Counted from the stretch's first letter, positions 48,383 to 58,854 are shown. The stretch: 64,000 bases of DNA from Verrucomicrobiota bacterium (GCA_016713365.1 JADJPG010000027.1:21099-85098), one strand, 5' to 3'. The notes: generated by a model from the sequence alone, not told the origin. Made by a program: numbers and translations.

Positions 48383-48748
48383 ATGAGCAACCCGACAAAT
48401 CTCCGTCACGAGAAGACCGTGCTGATCCGGCCGGAGTTTCTGAACCACGGCGGCACATTGTTCGGTGGATACATGATGCAATGGGCGGACGACATGGCCT
48501 ACAACGCCGCGTCGCTCGCCTTCCCCGGCGCGATCTTCGTGACGAAACTCTTCGGTCAGTTTGATTTCAAGTCGCCGGTGGCTGCCGGAGACATCATCAA
48601 GATCTTCAGCGAAGTCGAAAGCGTCGGAACGACCTCGTGCAAGATCCTCGTCTGGGCGCTGAACGCGCGGAGCAACGCCGAAGTCTTTCGCACGTTTGCC
48701 GTAATGGTGAATGTGAGAGATGGCCGGAAGACGCCACTGAATCGGTGA
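48383..48748 (+). CDS. Hot-dog fold acyl-CoA thioesterase
   Basis: A 121-residue protein of the YciA/BACH-like acyl-CoA hydrolase group. It contains NHGGTLFGGYMMQWADDMAYNAA, which includes the active-site Asn-x-x-Gly...Asp arrangement of the hot-dog fold, and FDFKSPVAAGDIIKIFSEVE, the usual second conserved block. It would hydrolyse medium- or long-chain acyl-CoA in the cytoplasm. It starts 10 bases after araB and is likely co-transcribed. The chain-length preference is unknown. Confidence 0.87.
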   Translation: MSNPTNLRHEKTVLIRPEFLNHGGTLFGGYMMQWADDMAYNAASLAFPGAIFVTKLFGQFDFKSPVAAGDIIKIFSEVESVGTTSCKILVWALNARSNAEVFRTFAVMVNVRDGRKTPLNR

Positions 48749-48920
48749 TTCGAAGTGCGCGCCCGGGCAGTTGGAAAATCCCCATGGAATGGCCATCGCG
48801 CCTTCCAATCCCGCCGCCAATTAGCGGGAACCATGCAGATTCCTTGTGATGAAAGCCGAATGTGTTCTTGGCAGAATGTCACAGTTTGGTAACGTCGTCA
48901 GAACCTTAAGAACCACCCCC

Positions 48921-51900
48921 ATGAAATTGTTGTATCGCGCGCTGACCGTCGTCTTCCTGCTCGGTCTTACCACGCTCCATGCCGCTGAGCCTGCCCTGTC
49001 GGAGATCATGCCGTCCAATGCCAGGATTCTGGCCGACGAGGACGGCGACTTTCCGGACTGGATCGAGATCAAGAATCCCGGGCCGGGTGACTTGAATCTG
49101 GCGGGATATTTTCTCACGGACGATCCACAGCGGTTGACGAAGTGGAGCTTCCCGACGGTAAATCTGTCGTCCGGCAGTTATCTGACCCTCTTCGCCTCCG
49201 GAAAGAATCGAACCGCGAATCCAGCCCTGCTTCACACCAGCTTCTCACTTGCTGCGGACGGTGGCTACCTCGCCATTGTGAAACCCGACGGCACGACGGT
49301 TGTCAGCGTTTTCAATTACCCTGCCGTGAAGGAAGACGTCGCCTACGGCACCGCGGAGTCCATCACCACCACGCTGCTCAGCCGGCAATCCGTCAGTCAT
49401 CTGCTCGTGCCCACCAGTGCCCCTGCTCTTCCTATCGCGTGGAACCAGATCAATTTCACGCCCGACGTCACATGGTTGACCGCCGCCGCACCATTGGCCG
49501 TGGGCTTTGATACCAATCGCGCCACCGGTTCCCCCGTCAACGTCGCCACCAGCGGCACTGCTGCGCAAAGCACCATTAACAGCACCTTCACGGCAAACCT
49601 CGCCATCAACAACAACCTCGGCGACTTCACGCACACACTCGGCACCGATCCGGAACCGTTCTGGCAGGTAACGCTCACGAACGAGATGTCGATCTTCAGC
49701 ATCGTACTCTTCAACCGCACCAGCTGCTGCGGCTCGCGCCTGCGCGATATCACGATCGAAATCCTGTCCACCAACGCGTCCGGAGTGACCACCAACTTTA
49801 CCTCTCCACTGCTCAATGCCGAGAACGTCGGCTTCACCTATCCGAACGGCCCAATCTCCATCAGCAACAATCTCGTCACGCTTACCGGCGGTCCGGTCAG
49901 TGGCCGAATCGTTCGCGTGCGCCGCACTCCGGATGCAGATTTCTCGGGCTCAGGCGGCCAAGGAAACGCCGACGAGGCGAGCGTCCTGTCCCTCGGTGAA
50001 GTCGTCATCAACGCCAGCGCCGCCACAGGACTGCGCCCCTTTTTCTCAACCGACATTGAATCCGCCATGCTCGGCGTAAACGCTTCGGCTTTTATTCGCA
50101 CTCCCTTCACCATCTCGGACACGCCCGAGACCCTCGCCCTCAAGGTTCGCTACGATGATGGGTTCGTGGCCTACCTCAATGGAGTGGAAGTTGCACGTCG
50201 CAACGCACCGGGAACTCTGGCTTGGAACTCCGAGGCAACCGCAAATCGAAACTTCGCCTCTGCGATTGGCGAGGAAGTCATCGACCTCTCTTCTTCTATT
50301 CCATCGCTGGTCGCAGGCGCGAACGTCCTCGCAGTGCAATTGCTCAACGCCACCGCCGCGAATGCGGATGTTCTCTTCCAAGCGGAACTCTCGGCGAGCA
50401 AAACGGTCGTGACACCGAACATCTTCTTCACCGACGCCACGCCCGGTGCGGCGAACACCACCGGGTTCTATATTGCCGAGGTGGCCGACACGCATCTCAG
50501 CGTTGATCGCGGCTTCTTCGAAGCGCCCTTCTCGCTCTCGATTACCTCCGCCACGCCAGACGCTGTCATCTACTACTCGGTCAACGGCGCTGAGCCAGGC
50601 CCCGGCAAAGGCACGCTTTACACCGGGCCCGTCATGATCACGAACACGACCGTCTTGCGCACTCGCGCGTTCAAAGACGGCTGGAAGCCCACCGACATCG
50701 ACACTGCCACGTATCTCTTCCTCGCCGACGTCATTTATCAGGCGCCGAACTGGCCGACCACGCGCATTCCTCCACCGAACTTCCCGACCAACTGGGGCCG
50801 GAACACGGTCGACTACGGGATGGATCCGAACGTCGTGAACAACTACACGCCCGCACAATGGAAGGAAGCGCTGACGCAAATCCCGTCGCTGTCGATCGTC
50901 ACGGAAATGGGAAATCTCTTTGATCCCACCACCGGCATTTATGCCAACGCAGATGGTCACGGCGAGGTGTGGGAACGTCCGTTCTCCCTCGAACTGCTCG
51001 ATGCAACCAACGCGGTGCCCGGGCGGTTTCAAGAGAATGGCGGTCTGCGGATCCGCGGTGGCGCGAGTCGCGGTTCAGGTTTCGTGAAGCACTCATTCCG
51101 GTTCTTCTTCCGGCGCGAATACGGCGCGGGCAAGCTCCGCTATCCACTTTTCGGCGATGAAGGTGCGCAGGAATTCGAGAGCATCGACCTCCGCACCAGC
51201 CAGAACTATTCGTGGCCGCGCAATGACAACAGCCAGAATGACACGATGGTTCGTGAAGTCTGGTGCCGCGAGACGCTCGGCGCGATGGGGCAGCCTTACC
51301 GGCGCTCGCGTTACTACCATCTCTATCTGAACGGCCAATACTGGGGCCTCTACGAAACCGACGAACGTCCCGACGCTTCCTATGGCGAAACCTATTTCGG
51401 CGGCGACAAGGACAACTTCGACGTCATCAAATGCGGCAACCGCAGCGTGACGCCGAACTTCTCGACCGAGGCGACCGACGGCAATTTGATTGCATGGTCG
51501 AATCTCTGGGTGATGTGCCAGATGATGCGCACGAACTCGTCCAACGAGAATTACTTCCGCCCGCAAGGTCGGAATGCCGACGGCACGCGCAACCCGGAAC
51601 TGCCCGTGCTGATCGATGTCGACAACTTGATCGATTACATGCTCGGCATTTTCTACAGCGGCGATGGCGACGCGCCGCTCTCGTCCTTCCTGAGCAACAA
51701 CCAGGCGAACAACTGGTTTGCCATGCGCGATCGCACCAATCCCGACGTCGGCTTCCGCTTCTTCAACAACGACGCCGAACACACGCTCGGTTCACCGAAC
51801 AGCCAGGTCGATCGCACCGGTCCGTTCGGCGGTTCCAACGAAGGCATCTTCATCTGGTCAAACCCGCAATGGTTCCACGAAGAATTGATGCGCAATCCGG

Positions 51901-54900
51901 AATACCGCGTGCGCTTCGGCGATCACGTTCAGAAACATTTCTTCAACAACGGCGCCCTCACGCTGGAGAACAACACCAATCGCTTCATCGCCAAGGCTGT
52001 TCAGATAACCAAGGCGGTGCGCGCGTATTCCGCCCGCTGGGGTGACGCCGTGCGTGAACCACCCTACGGCGAGAACGACTGGACCAACGCGATTCAACAA
52101 GTGTTGAACTGGTTCGTGCCGCGCGCGAGCCTCGTGCTCAACCAGCTTCGTACGGACAACCTCTTCCCCTCCGTCAGCGCGCCAAACTTCAGCCAGCTGG
52201 GCGGCACCGTGCCGGATGGCTATCCGCTCACGCTCAACCACACCAATACCGCTGGAGTGATCTACTTCACAACCGACGGCAGCGATCCGCGTCTCCTCGG
52301 CGGCGCGGTCAATCCAGCCGCGCAATCCTACGCCGCCGCCATTGAAGTGAACGGGCCGACCTACGTCCGCGCCCGCGTTCTCAACGGCACCAACTGGAGC
52401 GCCATGGTGGAAGGCCTTCTAAGCCCACCGCAGGATCTCTCGAAGCTCCAGCTCACCGAGATCATGTACAATCCACCGGGCACGGGTCTCGTCGACGGAG
52501 ATGAGTTTGAGTTCCTCGAATTCAAGAACACTGGAGCCACGACGCTCAACCTCAGCGGACTCCGCTTCACCAGCGGGATCACTTACCAATTCCCCGTTGG
52601 CACCTCGCTGGCCGCCGGCCAGTTCTTCGTCCTTGCCCGCAACGGTTTGCAATTCACCAACAAGTATCCGGGCATTCTGGTGCGTGGCATTTACACCGGT
52701 CGCCTCGACAACGCCGGCGAAGGTCTGCGCCTCGCGTCGCCGTTCGGCGGCACGATTCTTTCGCTGACCTACAACGATCGCGCTCCGTGGCCGGTGACCG
52801 CGGATGGCAGCGGGTTCTCCGTGGTTCCGGTCAATCGGAACGCGAATCCCGATTCCAATGAAGGCCGCAATTGGCGGAACAGCACGCTTCTGGGCGGTTC
52901 GCCTGGCGCGGATGACCCGGCGCCTATCATCGCACCCGTACTGGTGAACGAGGTGCTCACCGCCTCCGTTCTTCCCCAACTCGACACGATCGAGCTCTAC
53001 AATCCCGGCACTGCGCCCGTGAATGTCGGCGGCTGGTTCCTCAGCGACAATCCGGACCAACCGCGGAAGTATCGAATCACGGACGGCACGACCATCGCTG
53101 CCGGCGGTTACTTGGTTTTCACTGAAGCTCAGTTCGATGCCGATCCGCTCGCGACCAACAGCTTCTCGCTCCGCGCCGAGGGAGACCAAATCTATCTCTT
53201 TAGTGCAGATGCTGCTGGAAACCTCACGGGCTTCAGCCACGGCTTCCGCTATGGCGCCTCGGATCCCGGCGCCACCTTTGGTCGTTACGTGCTCAGCACC
53301 GGCGAAGAAGACTTGCCGACGCAGGTTGCGCCGTCGATCGCTTCGACGAACAGCGGCCCGAAGATCGGTCCGATCGTCATCAACGAAATTCAGTATCACC
53401 CGGACTTTGGTGGAGATGAATTCGTTGAGCTGCGGAACATCACCTCAGCGCCAGTTCCGTTGTTTGACCCCGCTGCTCCCACCAACACGTGGCGCGTCAA
53501 TGGAATCGGGTTCACGTTCCCGCTCAACACCACGCTCGCTGCGAACAGCTTCGCAATCGTGACGCGCGCCCAGCCCGATGCCTTCCGTGCGCGCTACTCC
53601 GTTCCGGCGGAAGTTCCGATTTTCGGTCCGTATTCCGGCGACCTCCAGGACAGCGGCGAACGCATCGAATTACAGAAGCCAGGCACGCCGGACACGAACG
53701 GTCCCATCGCCTACATCACCGTCGACGCCGTTCGCTACAACGACAAGGCGCCTTGGCCACCAGCCGCCGACGGAAGCGGTCCATCTCTCCAGCGCAAGAG
53801 TTCAGTGGCCTACGGAAACGATCCGATCAACTGGGAAGGCGCACTTGCCACGCCGGGTGCCATCTTCAGCGCCGGACAACCGCCGGTCATTGTTGCGCAT
53901 CCGTCGTCGCTGGTCGCCGTCGCCACGTTCAACGCCACCTTCACCGTCTCCGCCTCCGGACCCGGACCGATCTTCTATCAATGGCGTCGCAACGGCGCGA
54001 ATATCCCTGGCGCCACCGGGTCCAGCTACACGATTCAAAACCTCCAGACCACGCAGGCCGGGCAGTACACCGTGCTGGTGTTCAACTCTGCCGGCAGCGT
54101 CGAAAGCGATGCTGCCGAATTGACGGTGAAGCTTCCCCCGAACATCACCACTCATCCAGCCAGCCGCGCTGTTTACATCAAACCGGATCCGAAAGCGGCC
54201 AATCTGCCGAACGGCACCAACGTCACGTTCAACGTCGCTGCGACCAGCGGCAACTCCGGCCTCACGTATCAGTGGCGCTTCAATGGGACGGATATTCCGG
54301 GCGCCACGGGCACCAGCCTGACCGTCACGAATGTTCAACTCGGAAGCGAAGGCGATTACACCTGTGCTGTCACCGACACCATCGCCACTGTCATCAGCAC
54401 CCCGGCCCGCCTCGTGCCTTGGATCAGTCCGATCATCGTGCAAAAGCCTGCGGATCAAATTGTCGCCGCGGGCGGCGATGTTTCCTTCAGCATTGAAGTG
54501 ACCGGCAACCCGATGCCATTTGCCTACAGCTGGCGTCGAAGCCTCGGGTCCGTGGTCGTGAACACCAACTCCGGGAACTACCGCAGCAACTTCGTCACGC
54601 TGAACACCAGCAGCGCGTTCCTCACGCTCACCAACGGCATTCTCGCCAGCAACTATGTGATGCGCGTCGTGATCTACAATGACGCCAATCGCGCCCCGGG
54701 TGCTACCGCCACGTTCAACGTTCTCGTTCTCGCTGACACGGATTTGGACGGCATTCCGGACACGATCGAAAACAACCTCGGACTCGACCCCAATAACATC
54801 ACCGATGCCTTCGGCGATCTCGACGGGGACGGTATGAGCAATCGCGCCGAGTTCATCGCCGGCACCGATCCGACGAACCACCTGAGCTTTCTCAAGATCG

Positions 54901-55112
54901 ATCAGAGTATTACGCCCGGCATCGCCAGTGTGGAAATCGGCACGATCTCAAATCGCACCTACACGGTGCAGTTCACCGATGCACTGGAATCCGGTGCGTG
55001 GAATCGCCTCGAGGACCTTGCCGGACGCCCGACCAACAGCCTTTGGACCGTGATGGATCCGGCTTGGACGACGAATCGTTACTACCGCGTGGTGACTCCG
55101 CGTCAGCCATGA
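48921..55112 (+). CDS. Giant exported CotH / lamin-tail / Ig-like protein
   Basis: The product is 2063 residues. The ATG at 48921 begins a signal peptide (MKLLYRALTVVFLLGLTTLHA); upstream in-frame starts add residues before it. Order: lamin-tail domain (about 25-130; LSEIMPSN, DWIEIKNPG); a discoidin-like region with a Cys-Cys pair; chitobiase C-terminal-like segment (about 515-590); CotH kinase-like domain (about 655-1075; LSIVTEMGNLFDPTTGIY, LRIRGGASRG, LYETDERPD, NFDVIKCGN, FRFFNNDAEHTL); a second chitobiase-like segment; three more lamin-tail domains (about 1176, 1340 and 1484 onward); three Ig-like domains; DTDLDGIPDTIENNLG calcium-binding-like segment (about 1938-1985); and a C-terminal module ending NRYYRVVTPRQP. 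CotH proteins phosphorylate spore coat proteins in Bacillus; the target here is unknown. Confidence 0.88.
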   Translation: MKLLYRALTVVFLLGLTTLHAAEPALSEIMPSNARILADEDGDFPDWIEIKNPGPGDLNLAGYFLTDDPQRLTKWSFPTVNLSSGSYLTLFASGKNRTANPALLHTSFSLAADGGYLAIVKPDGTTVVSVFNYPAVKEDVAYGTAESITTTLLSRQSVSHLLVPTSAPALPIAWNQINFTPDVTWLTAAAPLAVGFDTNRATGSPVNVATSGTAAQSTINSTFTANLAINNNLGDFTHTLGTDPEPFWQVTLTNEMSIFSIVLFNRTSCCGSRLRDITIEILSTNASGVTTNFTSPLLNAENVGFTYPNGPISISNNLVTLTGGPVSGRIVRVRRTPDADFSGSGGQGNADEASVLSLGEVVINASAATGLRPFFSTDIESAMLGVNASAFIRTPFTISDTPETLALKVRYDDGFVAYLNGVEVARRNAPGTLAWNSEATANRNFASAIGEEVIDLSSSIPSLVAGANVLAVQLLNATAANADVLFQAELSASKTVVTPNIFFTDATPGAANTTGFYIAEVADTHLSVDRGFFEAPFSLSITSATPDAVIYYSVNGAEPGPGKGTLYTGPVMITNTTVLRTRAFKDGWKPTDIDTATYLFLADVIYQAPNWPTTRIPPPNFPTNWGRNTVDYGMDPNVVNNYTPAQWKEALTQIPSLSIVTEMGNLFDPTTGIYANADGHGEVWERPFSLELLDATNAVPGRFQENGGLRIRGGASRGSGFVKHSFRFFFRREYGAGKLRYPLFGDEGAQEFESIDLRTSQNYSWPRNDNSQNDTMVREVWCRETLGAMGQPYRRSRYYHLYLNGQYWGLYETDERPDASYGETYFGGDKDNFDVIKCGNRSVTPNFSTEATDGNLIAWSNLWVMCQMMRTNSSNENYFRPQGRNADGTRNPELPVLIDVDNLIDYMLGIFYSGDGDAPLSSFLSNNQANNWFAMRDRTNPDVGFRFFNNDAEHTLGSPNSQVDRTGPFGGSNEGIFIWSNPQWFHEELMRNPEYRVRFGDHVQKHFFNNGALTLENNTNRFIAKAVQITKAVRAYSARWGDAVREPPYGENDWTNAIQQVLNWFVPRASLVLNQLRTDNLFPSVSAPNFSQLGGTVPDGYPLTLNHTNTAGVIYFTTDGSDPRLLGGAVNPAAQSYAAAIEVNGPTYVRARVLNGTNWSAMVEGLLSPPQDLSKLQLTEIMYNPPGTGLVDGDEFEFLEFKNTGATTLNLSGLRFTSGITYQFPVGTSLAAGQFFVLARNGLQFTNKYPGILVRGIYTGRLDNAGEGLRLASPFGGTILSLTYNDRAPWPVTADGSGFSVVPVNRNANPDSNEGRNWRNSTLLGGSPGADDPAPIIAPVLVNEVLTASVLPQLDTIELYNPGTAPVNVGGWFLSDNPDQPRKYRITDGTTIAAGGYLVFTEAQFDADPLATNSFSLRAEGDQIYLFSADAAGNLTGFSHGFRYGASDPGATFGRYVLSTGEEDLPTQVAPSIASTNSGPKIGPIVINEIQYHPDFGGDEFVELRNITSAPVPLFDPAAPTNTWRVNGIGFTFPLNTTLAANSFAIVTRAQPDAFRARYSVPAEVPIFGPYSGDLQDSGERIELQKPGTPDTNGPIAYITVDAVRYNDKAPWPPAADGSGPSLQRKSSVAYGNDPINWEGALATPGAIFSAGQPPVIVAHPSSLVAVATFNATFTVSASGPGPIFYQWRRNGANIPGATGSSYTIQNLQTTQAGQYTVLVFNSAGSVESDAAELTVKLPPNITTHPASRAVYIKPDPKAANLPNGTNVTFNVAATSGNSGLTYQWRFNGTDIPGATGTSLTVTNVQLGSEGDYTCAVTDTIATVISTPARLVPWISPIIVQKPADQIVAAGGDVSFSIEVTGNPMPFAYSWRRSLGSVVVNTNSGNYRSNFVTLNTSSAFLTLTNGILASNYVMRVVIYNDANRAPGATATFNVLVLADTDLDGIPDTIENNLGLDPNNITDAFGDLDGDGMSNRAEFIAGTDPTNHLSFLKIDQSITPGIASVEIGTISNRTYTVQFTDALESGAWNRLEDLAGRPTNSLWTVMDPAWTTNRYYRVVTPRQP

Positions 55113-55135
55113 TTAGCGGGGTCCTTGCGTAGCCC

Positions 55136-55164
55136 GAGCGAGTGGAAAAAGTTCTCCCTCGCTC
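55136..55164 (+). terminator. Possible weak terminator hairpin after the CotH-type gene
   Basis: A perfect 7-bp stem, GAGCGAG/CTCGCTC, lies 24 bases after the stop. Only a short T stretch follows, so it is a weak candidate. Confidence 0.3.
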
Positions 55165-55210
55165 TTGCGTGTAAGGAATTGACAGTGATATTCGACCAGC
55201 AACTACGACG

Positions 55211-55837
55211 ATGAAAACGAAACTGTCTCAACTGTTCGGCGTGGCGACCATCGCTCTCGCCGCCGTTATTGCCCCGACCATGAATGCTGCCGAATCATCC
55301 CCCGGAACCAACACCACTGAAAAAGCCACGTTCGGTGGCGGTTGCTTCTGGTGCACGGAAGCGGTGTTCCAACGCATCGACGGTGTGAAATCCGTCGTCA
55401 GCGGTTATGCCGGCGGCAAGACGGAGAATCCAACCTACGAAGACATCTGCACTGGGCTGACCGGCCACGCCGAGGTGATCCAAATTGAATTCGATCCCAC
55501 CAAGGTTTCCTTTAAAAGCCTCCTCGACGTTTTCTGGCTCGCCCACGACCCGACCACATTGAACCGTCAGGGTGCCGACCGCGGCACGCAATATCGCTCG
55601 GTGATCTTCTATCACGACGCAAAGCAGAAGGAGACGGCCGAGGCATCGAAAAAGGCCGCTGCGCCGCAGTTCAAGGATCCGATCGTGACGGAGATCTCGG
55701 CTCTTCCGAAGTTCTACAAGGCAGAGGCGTATCACCAGAATTACTTCAACCAGAACCCGAACAAGCCTTACTGCGCCGTCGTAATCAAGCCGAAGCTCGA
55801 CAAGGTGCTGAAGGAACTCTCAAAGCCGAAGAAGTGA
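55211..55837 (+). CDS. msrA: Peptide methionine sulfoxide reductase A, exported
   Basis: Reduces the S-epimer of methionine sulfoxide in proteins. The 208-residue product has an N-terminal signal peptide (LFGVATIALAAVIAPTMNA), so it should act outside the cytoplasm. It then has the catalytic GGGCFWCTEAVFQ with the nucleophilic cysteine, VSGYAGGKTENPTYEDICTG, and DPTTLNRQGADRGTQYRSV. The C-terminal part contains AYHQNYFNQNP with the usual active-site region. MsrB is not fused to it. It is convergent with hrpB; the two stops lie only four bases apart. Confidence 0.93.
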   Translation: MKTKLSQLFGVATIALAAVIAPTMNAAESSPGTNTTEKATFGGGCFWCTEAVFQRIDGVKSVVSGYAGGKTENPTYEDICTGLTGHAEVIQIEFDPTKVSFKSLLDVFWLAHDPTTLNRQGADRGTQYRSVIFYHDAKQKETAEASKKAAAPQFKDPIVTEISALPKFYKAEAYHQNYFNQNPNKPYCAVVIKPKLDKVLKELSKPKK

Positions 55838-55841
55838 AGGC

Positions 55842-58427
55842 TTAAAGCCAGGTCATGCCCGGATACTTCTTCTGCAAACCGGGCTTCAGTTTCGGATACG
55901 TGTTCGTCTTGAACGCAGGCCAGTTGAAGGTCGATTCGATTCGTTTGCCGTCTGGCGAGCAGAGCCAGACCTTCACCGGCAACTTCCCTTCGCACACGTG
56001 CGGATGGTCCTTCAGCTGGAAACATTCGGTCAGCTTCACCTGAAGCTCAGGTGAACTCGGTTCACCATCCTCGTCCAAAGCCGCCTCCTGATACTGGAGC
56101 TTGAGTTTGCGTCCGTCTGGCCAGGACACCAGCAACGGCACCAGTTCATCCAGCCAACCGCGCTGTTCCGGCGCCAGGTGCTTTACAATCTCCTCACGCA
56201 CATGGGTGGCCTGCGCTTCCTTCACCAGAGTCATTCCGGCAAACGCATGTGCCAGACGCTCGATCAGCGCCGCGTCGTCCAGCGGCGGAAACTCCAGTTC
56301 CGGCATCGCCGCGCACACGAGATTCACCCGGGCGATGAACTGCTTCACTTCGTGGTTCAGCAGCGGCAGCTCGAACATCCCCTTCCGATACGCCTCCGCA
56401 AGGCAGCGCCCGGATGCCAGCGGTTCCACCTCGCGCTGGTGCTCGTGGTGAATCACCAAATCCTGAAATCGCACCAGCTTCACCGCCGCCACGCGCTTGT
56501 GCGTCCGATCGAACAAATGCTCCACCTGCTGGTTTAGATGCTGCGGGAACATCTCCATGATCCATTCCCGCTTCACTGCGCTCGCGAGCCCCAGCAGCGT
56601 CAGGTTCTCCGAACCGCGCCCGGCGACTTCGCGGATGCTCGCGGCGACGAAGAGCGGTGAGTTCTGAACCACACTTTCCCGCATCAAGATGCCGCTCCGG
56701 CCTTCCGTCATATCGCAATCCAGCGTGCCTTGATCGCGCCGAATGCAAAGTTGATCGACGAAACCCGCCATCAAACAACGCAGCAACGCGTCATCGTCCG
56801 GCTTCACAGCCGCGGCCTTGTCGTCGACTTTCTCCTCCGCCTCCAACATTCGCTGCCTCCGCGCGACGTCGACGATCTGTTGGAACGTTTGTTCCACCTG
56901 CCTCGCCGAGAGAGCGTGAACGCCGTAGCGCCGGCATTGATCGGGATTAAAACCACCATTCTTCGCGAACTGATACGCACGCATCAGCGTAAAGAAGTCG
57001 GAATCCTGGCTCGCCTCGAACAGCTCCCGCGCATCGGCGATGTGCTTGTCCTCCCGCCGCAATCGTTGCAGCAAATCCCGCCCACTCACCAGCGCTGCGC
57101 ACAACGCGGCGGCTCGCACGCAATTGCGCTTGGCGGCTTCGACGAGAATCCGCGAGTAACGCGGGTGCATCGGCAGCCGCAACATCTGCCGTCCCGCCGC
57201 CGTCAATTCCTCCGTCACCGGATCGATCGCGCCAAGCGTGTGCAACAGTTTCTCCGCGCGCTCGACGGCCTGCGCGTCCGGCTTGTCGAGCCAGTCAAAC
57301 GTCGCCGCCTTCTTGATATGCAGCGAGTGCAGCAACAGGACGACTTCTGCCAGATCGGCGCGCTGAATCTCCGGCGTGTTGCGCGCAGGTCGATTGAGAT
57401 GATTGCTCTCCGTCCACAGGCGATGGCAGGTCCCCGGAGCCGTGCGTCCCGCGCGACCTTTGCGCTGGTCCGCCGAGGCGCGGCTGATTTCCTCGATGAA
57501 CAGCGTCCCGATGCCGCGCTCGGAATCGTAGCGGGCGACACGGGCGTCACCGCCATCCACAACATGGCGGATGCCGTCGATGGTCACCGACGTCTCGGCG
57601 ACATTGGTGGCGACCACAACCTTGCGCAGCGGATTGGGAGCGAATGCCAGATCCTGTTCCTCGGGCTGCAATTCGCCGTGCAGCGGAATCAGCGCGAGCC
57701 GCTCGCTTGTCCGGGCGGCGCGCAGAGCGCCAAGCGTGGAGGCGATTTCGCCCATGCCCGGCATGAAAACAAGAATATCGCCGGGCTCACCGGAGTTTAC
57801 GATCCGCTCCACCGCATCCGCGGCCTGATCGGTCCGCGGACGTTCGTCCGGCACGTCGATGTAGTAAACCTCCACCGGGTAGCTTTGACCTTCCGAAACG
57901 AGAACCGGACATCCACCGAGGTAGTTCGCGACCGGCTCGGCATCGAGCGTGGCGGACATTACCACCATCTTCAGATCTGGGCGGCGCGTCTGTTGAATCT
58001 GCTTCACCAGCGCGAGCGCCACATCGCTCATCAAATTGCGCTCGTGAAACTCGTCGAACATCAGCACGCCCACATCACTGAGTGCCGCGTCATCCTGCAG
58101 CCAGCGCAGCAGGATGCCCTCGGTCACGAAACAAATGCGCGTTCCAAGGCTTGTGACATCGTCGAAGCGAATTTGGTAACCCACCTCGCCGCCCAGCTCG
58201 CAGTTGCGTTCCCACGCCACCCGCGCGGCCACCGTTCGCGCAGCGACTCGGCGGGGTTGAAGCACGACCACCTTCTTGTCGCCAGCCAGCCCCGCATCCA
58301 AAACCATCTGGGGAACCTGGGTGGTCTTGCCGGAGCCGGTCGGCGCGACAAGTACGAGACGATTGCCCGTCTGCAAGGTGCGCACGATGGGATCGTGGAT
58401 ATCCCAGATGGGCAGAGTCTTTTCCAC
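55842..58427 (-). CDS. hrpB: ATP-dependent RNA helicase HrpB
   Basis: DEAH-type helicase of the bacterial HrpB branch, 861 residues. Motifs in order: APTGSGKTTQVP (motif I), LQPRRVAARTVA (Ia), FDEFHER (II, DEFH as in HrpB), MSATLD (III), LVFMPG (IV), ATNVAETSVTI (V) and QRKGRAGRTAPG (VI). A helicase-associated HA2/winged-helix region follows, and then the C-terminal domain typical of HrpB, ending KKYPGMTWL. Its RNA target is unknown. It follows the TMEM14-family gene on the same strand by 34 bases. Confidence 0.93.
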   Translation of the reverse strand: MEKTLPIWDIHDPIVRTLQTGNRLVLVAPTGSGKTTQVPQMVLDAGLAGDKKVVVLQPRRVAARTVAARVAWERNCELGGEVGYQIRFDDVTSLGTRICFVTEGILLRWLQDDAALSDVGVLMFDEFHERNLMSDVALALVKQIQQTRRPDLKMVVMSATLDAEPVANYLGGCPVLVSEGQSYPVEVYYIDVPDERPRTDQAADAVERIVNSGEPGDILVFMPGMGEIASTLGALRAARTSERLALIPLHGELQPEEQDLAFAPNPLRKVVVATNVAETSVTIDGIRHVVDGGDARVARYDSERGIGTLFIEEISRASADQRKGRAGRTAPGTCHRLWTESNHLNRPARNTPEIQRADLAEVVLLLHSLHIKKAATFDWLDKPDAQAVERAEKLLHTLGAIDPVTEELTAAGRQMLRLPMHPRYSRILVEAAKRNCVRAAALCAALVSGRDLLQRLRREDKHIADARELFEASQDSDFFTLMRAYQFAKNGGFNPDQCRRYGVHALSARQVEQTFQQIVDVARRQRMLEAEEKVDDKAAAVKPDDDALLRCLMAGFVDQLCIRRDQGTLDCDMTEGRSGILMRESVVQNSPLFVAASIREVAGRGSENLTLLGLASAVKREWIMEMFPQHLNQQVEHLFDRTHKRVAAVKLVRFQDLVIHHEHQREVEPLASGRCLAEAYRKGMFELPLLNHEVKQFIARVNLVCAAMPELEFPPLDDAALIERLAHAFAGMTLVKEAQATHVREEIVKHLAPEQRGWLDELVPLLVSWPDGRKLKLQYQEAALDEDGEPSSPELQVKLTECFQLKDHPHVCEGKLPVKVWLCSPDGKRIESTFNWPAFKTNTYPKLKPGLQKKYPGMTWL

Positions 58428-58461
58428 AGCGAAAACCAGTCAGGAGTAAACCGATACTGCC

Positions 58462-58755
58462 TCAGCGGGGAAAGTGACGCAGGGTGAGGGCGATGACGGT
58501 CACCAGGGTCATCATTCCCATGGGCATGAACTTCTTCGTCTTCGCGACACGCATCCCGAAAAAGATTAGGAGCACCACGAGAATGATGTCGGCGACGATC
58601 GGGTCAGGAATGATCTTCAGTGCGCAGAGCGACAGTAGCGCCGCGAAGCCGACCGAGGTCAGCAGCGACATCTTGCTTTGCGCCTTGAGGAAGCCCACGG
58701 CTCCGCCGGCAACCAGCAACACGATGTAAACCCACAGGACAGCGATTGGTGTCAT
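58462..58755 (-). CDS. TMEM14-family small membrane protein
   Basis: A 97-residue protein with about four hydrophobic helices (VLWVYIVLLVAGGAVGFLKA, LLTSVGFAALLSLCAL, IVADIILVVLLIFFGMRVAK, MGMMTLVTVIALTLRH). The KAQSKMSLLTS loop and KTKKFMPMGMM are typical of bacterial TMEM14 relatives. The ATG at 58755 is used; the frame extends to 58815 with non-family sequence. Its function is unknown; eukaryotic TMEM14C works in porphyrin transport. The 34-base distance to hrpB suggests co-transcription. Confidence 0.85.
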   Translation of the reverse strand: MTPIAVLWVYIVLLVAGGAVGFLKAQSKMSLLTSVGFAALLSLCALKIIPDPIVADIILVVLLIFFGMRVAKTKKFMPMGMMTLVTVIALTLRHFPR

Positions 58756-58854
58756 AGCTTGATTCAATTCAACCGGGCAGGAGTAAAGCCGAAGGCGGCG
58801 GTTGATGACAAACAATTCCAGCGCGCGTTCTTGTGAATCGCCACCGCGACGATC

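Noticed and set aside
48749..48920. Hairpin TCCCGC/GCGGGA near 48820 as a terminator
   Set aside because: Only a 6-bp stem and no following T-run.
56730..58487. 585-codon plus-strand open frame opposite hrpB
   Set aside because: A shadow of the helicase gene, which has all its motifs on the minus strand.
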